From an uncultured Lachnospiraceae bacterium (GTDB lineage Bacteria > Bacillota > Clostridia > Lachnospirales > Lachnospiraceae), in contig CATZPU010000090.1 of the NCBI GenBank assembly GCA_958422845.1, positions 1-5,599 of the forward strand: a stretch of DNA of 5,599 nt, given 5' to 3'. Below are positions 5,549-5,599 of the stretch, one piece after another. Position numbers and translations under genes: made by a program. Under the pieces are notes generated by a model, which saw only the letters and a program-made list of their open reading frames with translations, did not search any database and was not told the DNA's origin. Within the stretch, counting starts at the first letter, position 1, and the number at the start of each line of letters is the position of its first letter.

Positions 5549-5599
5549 GCGGCTGTCTCCCAAAGCATGTCTCCGGTATAGAGTCGGCGCAGTTAATTC

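Noticed and set aside
5549..5599. Possible terminator after recR
   Set aside because: No stem with a T tract is visible in the 51 bases available; the window may end before it.

Overview
The window looks like chromosomal core sequence from a low-to-moderate GC member of the Clostridia, most likely Lachnospiraceae. This is inferred from the dnaX-ybaB-recR order typical of Firmicutes, the Clostridia-like 6-phosphofructokinase subtype, strong GGAGG-type ribosome binding sites and sigma-A-like promoters. All recognised genes are on the + strand. I see no mobile element, CRISPR array, tRNA, rRNA or defence gene, and no strong case for a new multi-gene system.

Layout. Bases 1-357 hold the C-terminal end of a KdpE-like response regulator that begins upstream of the window. 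A strong intrinsic terminator follows (366-402). Bases 403-591 are a regulatory intergenic region with a perfect dyad (446-460), a sigma-A-like promoter (466-493) and a 14-bp tandem repeat in the inferred 5' leader (525-552). They precede a membrane-anchored glycerophosphodiester phosphodiesterase (592-1407). A second promoter (1434-1462) drives a 6-phosphofructokinase of the Gly104/Lys124 type (1515-2588).

The 182-base gap 2589-2770 has no gene I can name but contains two marked inverted repeats and possible alternative pairings. It leads into dnaX (2771-4552), encoding the clamp-loader tau subunit with an unusual Gly/Ser/Tyr-rich linker. After a 58-base spacer holding a compact hairpin come the YbaB/EbfC nucleoid-associated protein (4611-4952) and recR (4952-5548), which overlap by one base. 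Bases 5549-5599 contain no gene or terminator that I can support.

How the genes fit together. The regulator end, the phosphodiesterase and the phosphofructokinase look like separate transcription units: potassium/osmotic signalling, phospholipid head-group turnover and glycolysis. dnaX, ybaB and recR form a conserved DNA replication and repair cluster, probably co-transcribed, with ybaB and recR translationally coupled. The most interesting parts are non-coding: the leader of the phosphodiesterase and the structured gap upstream of dnaX.
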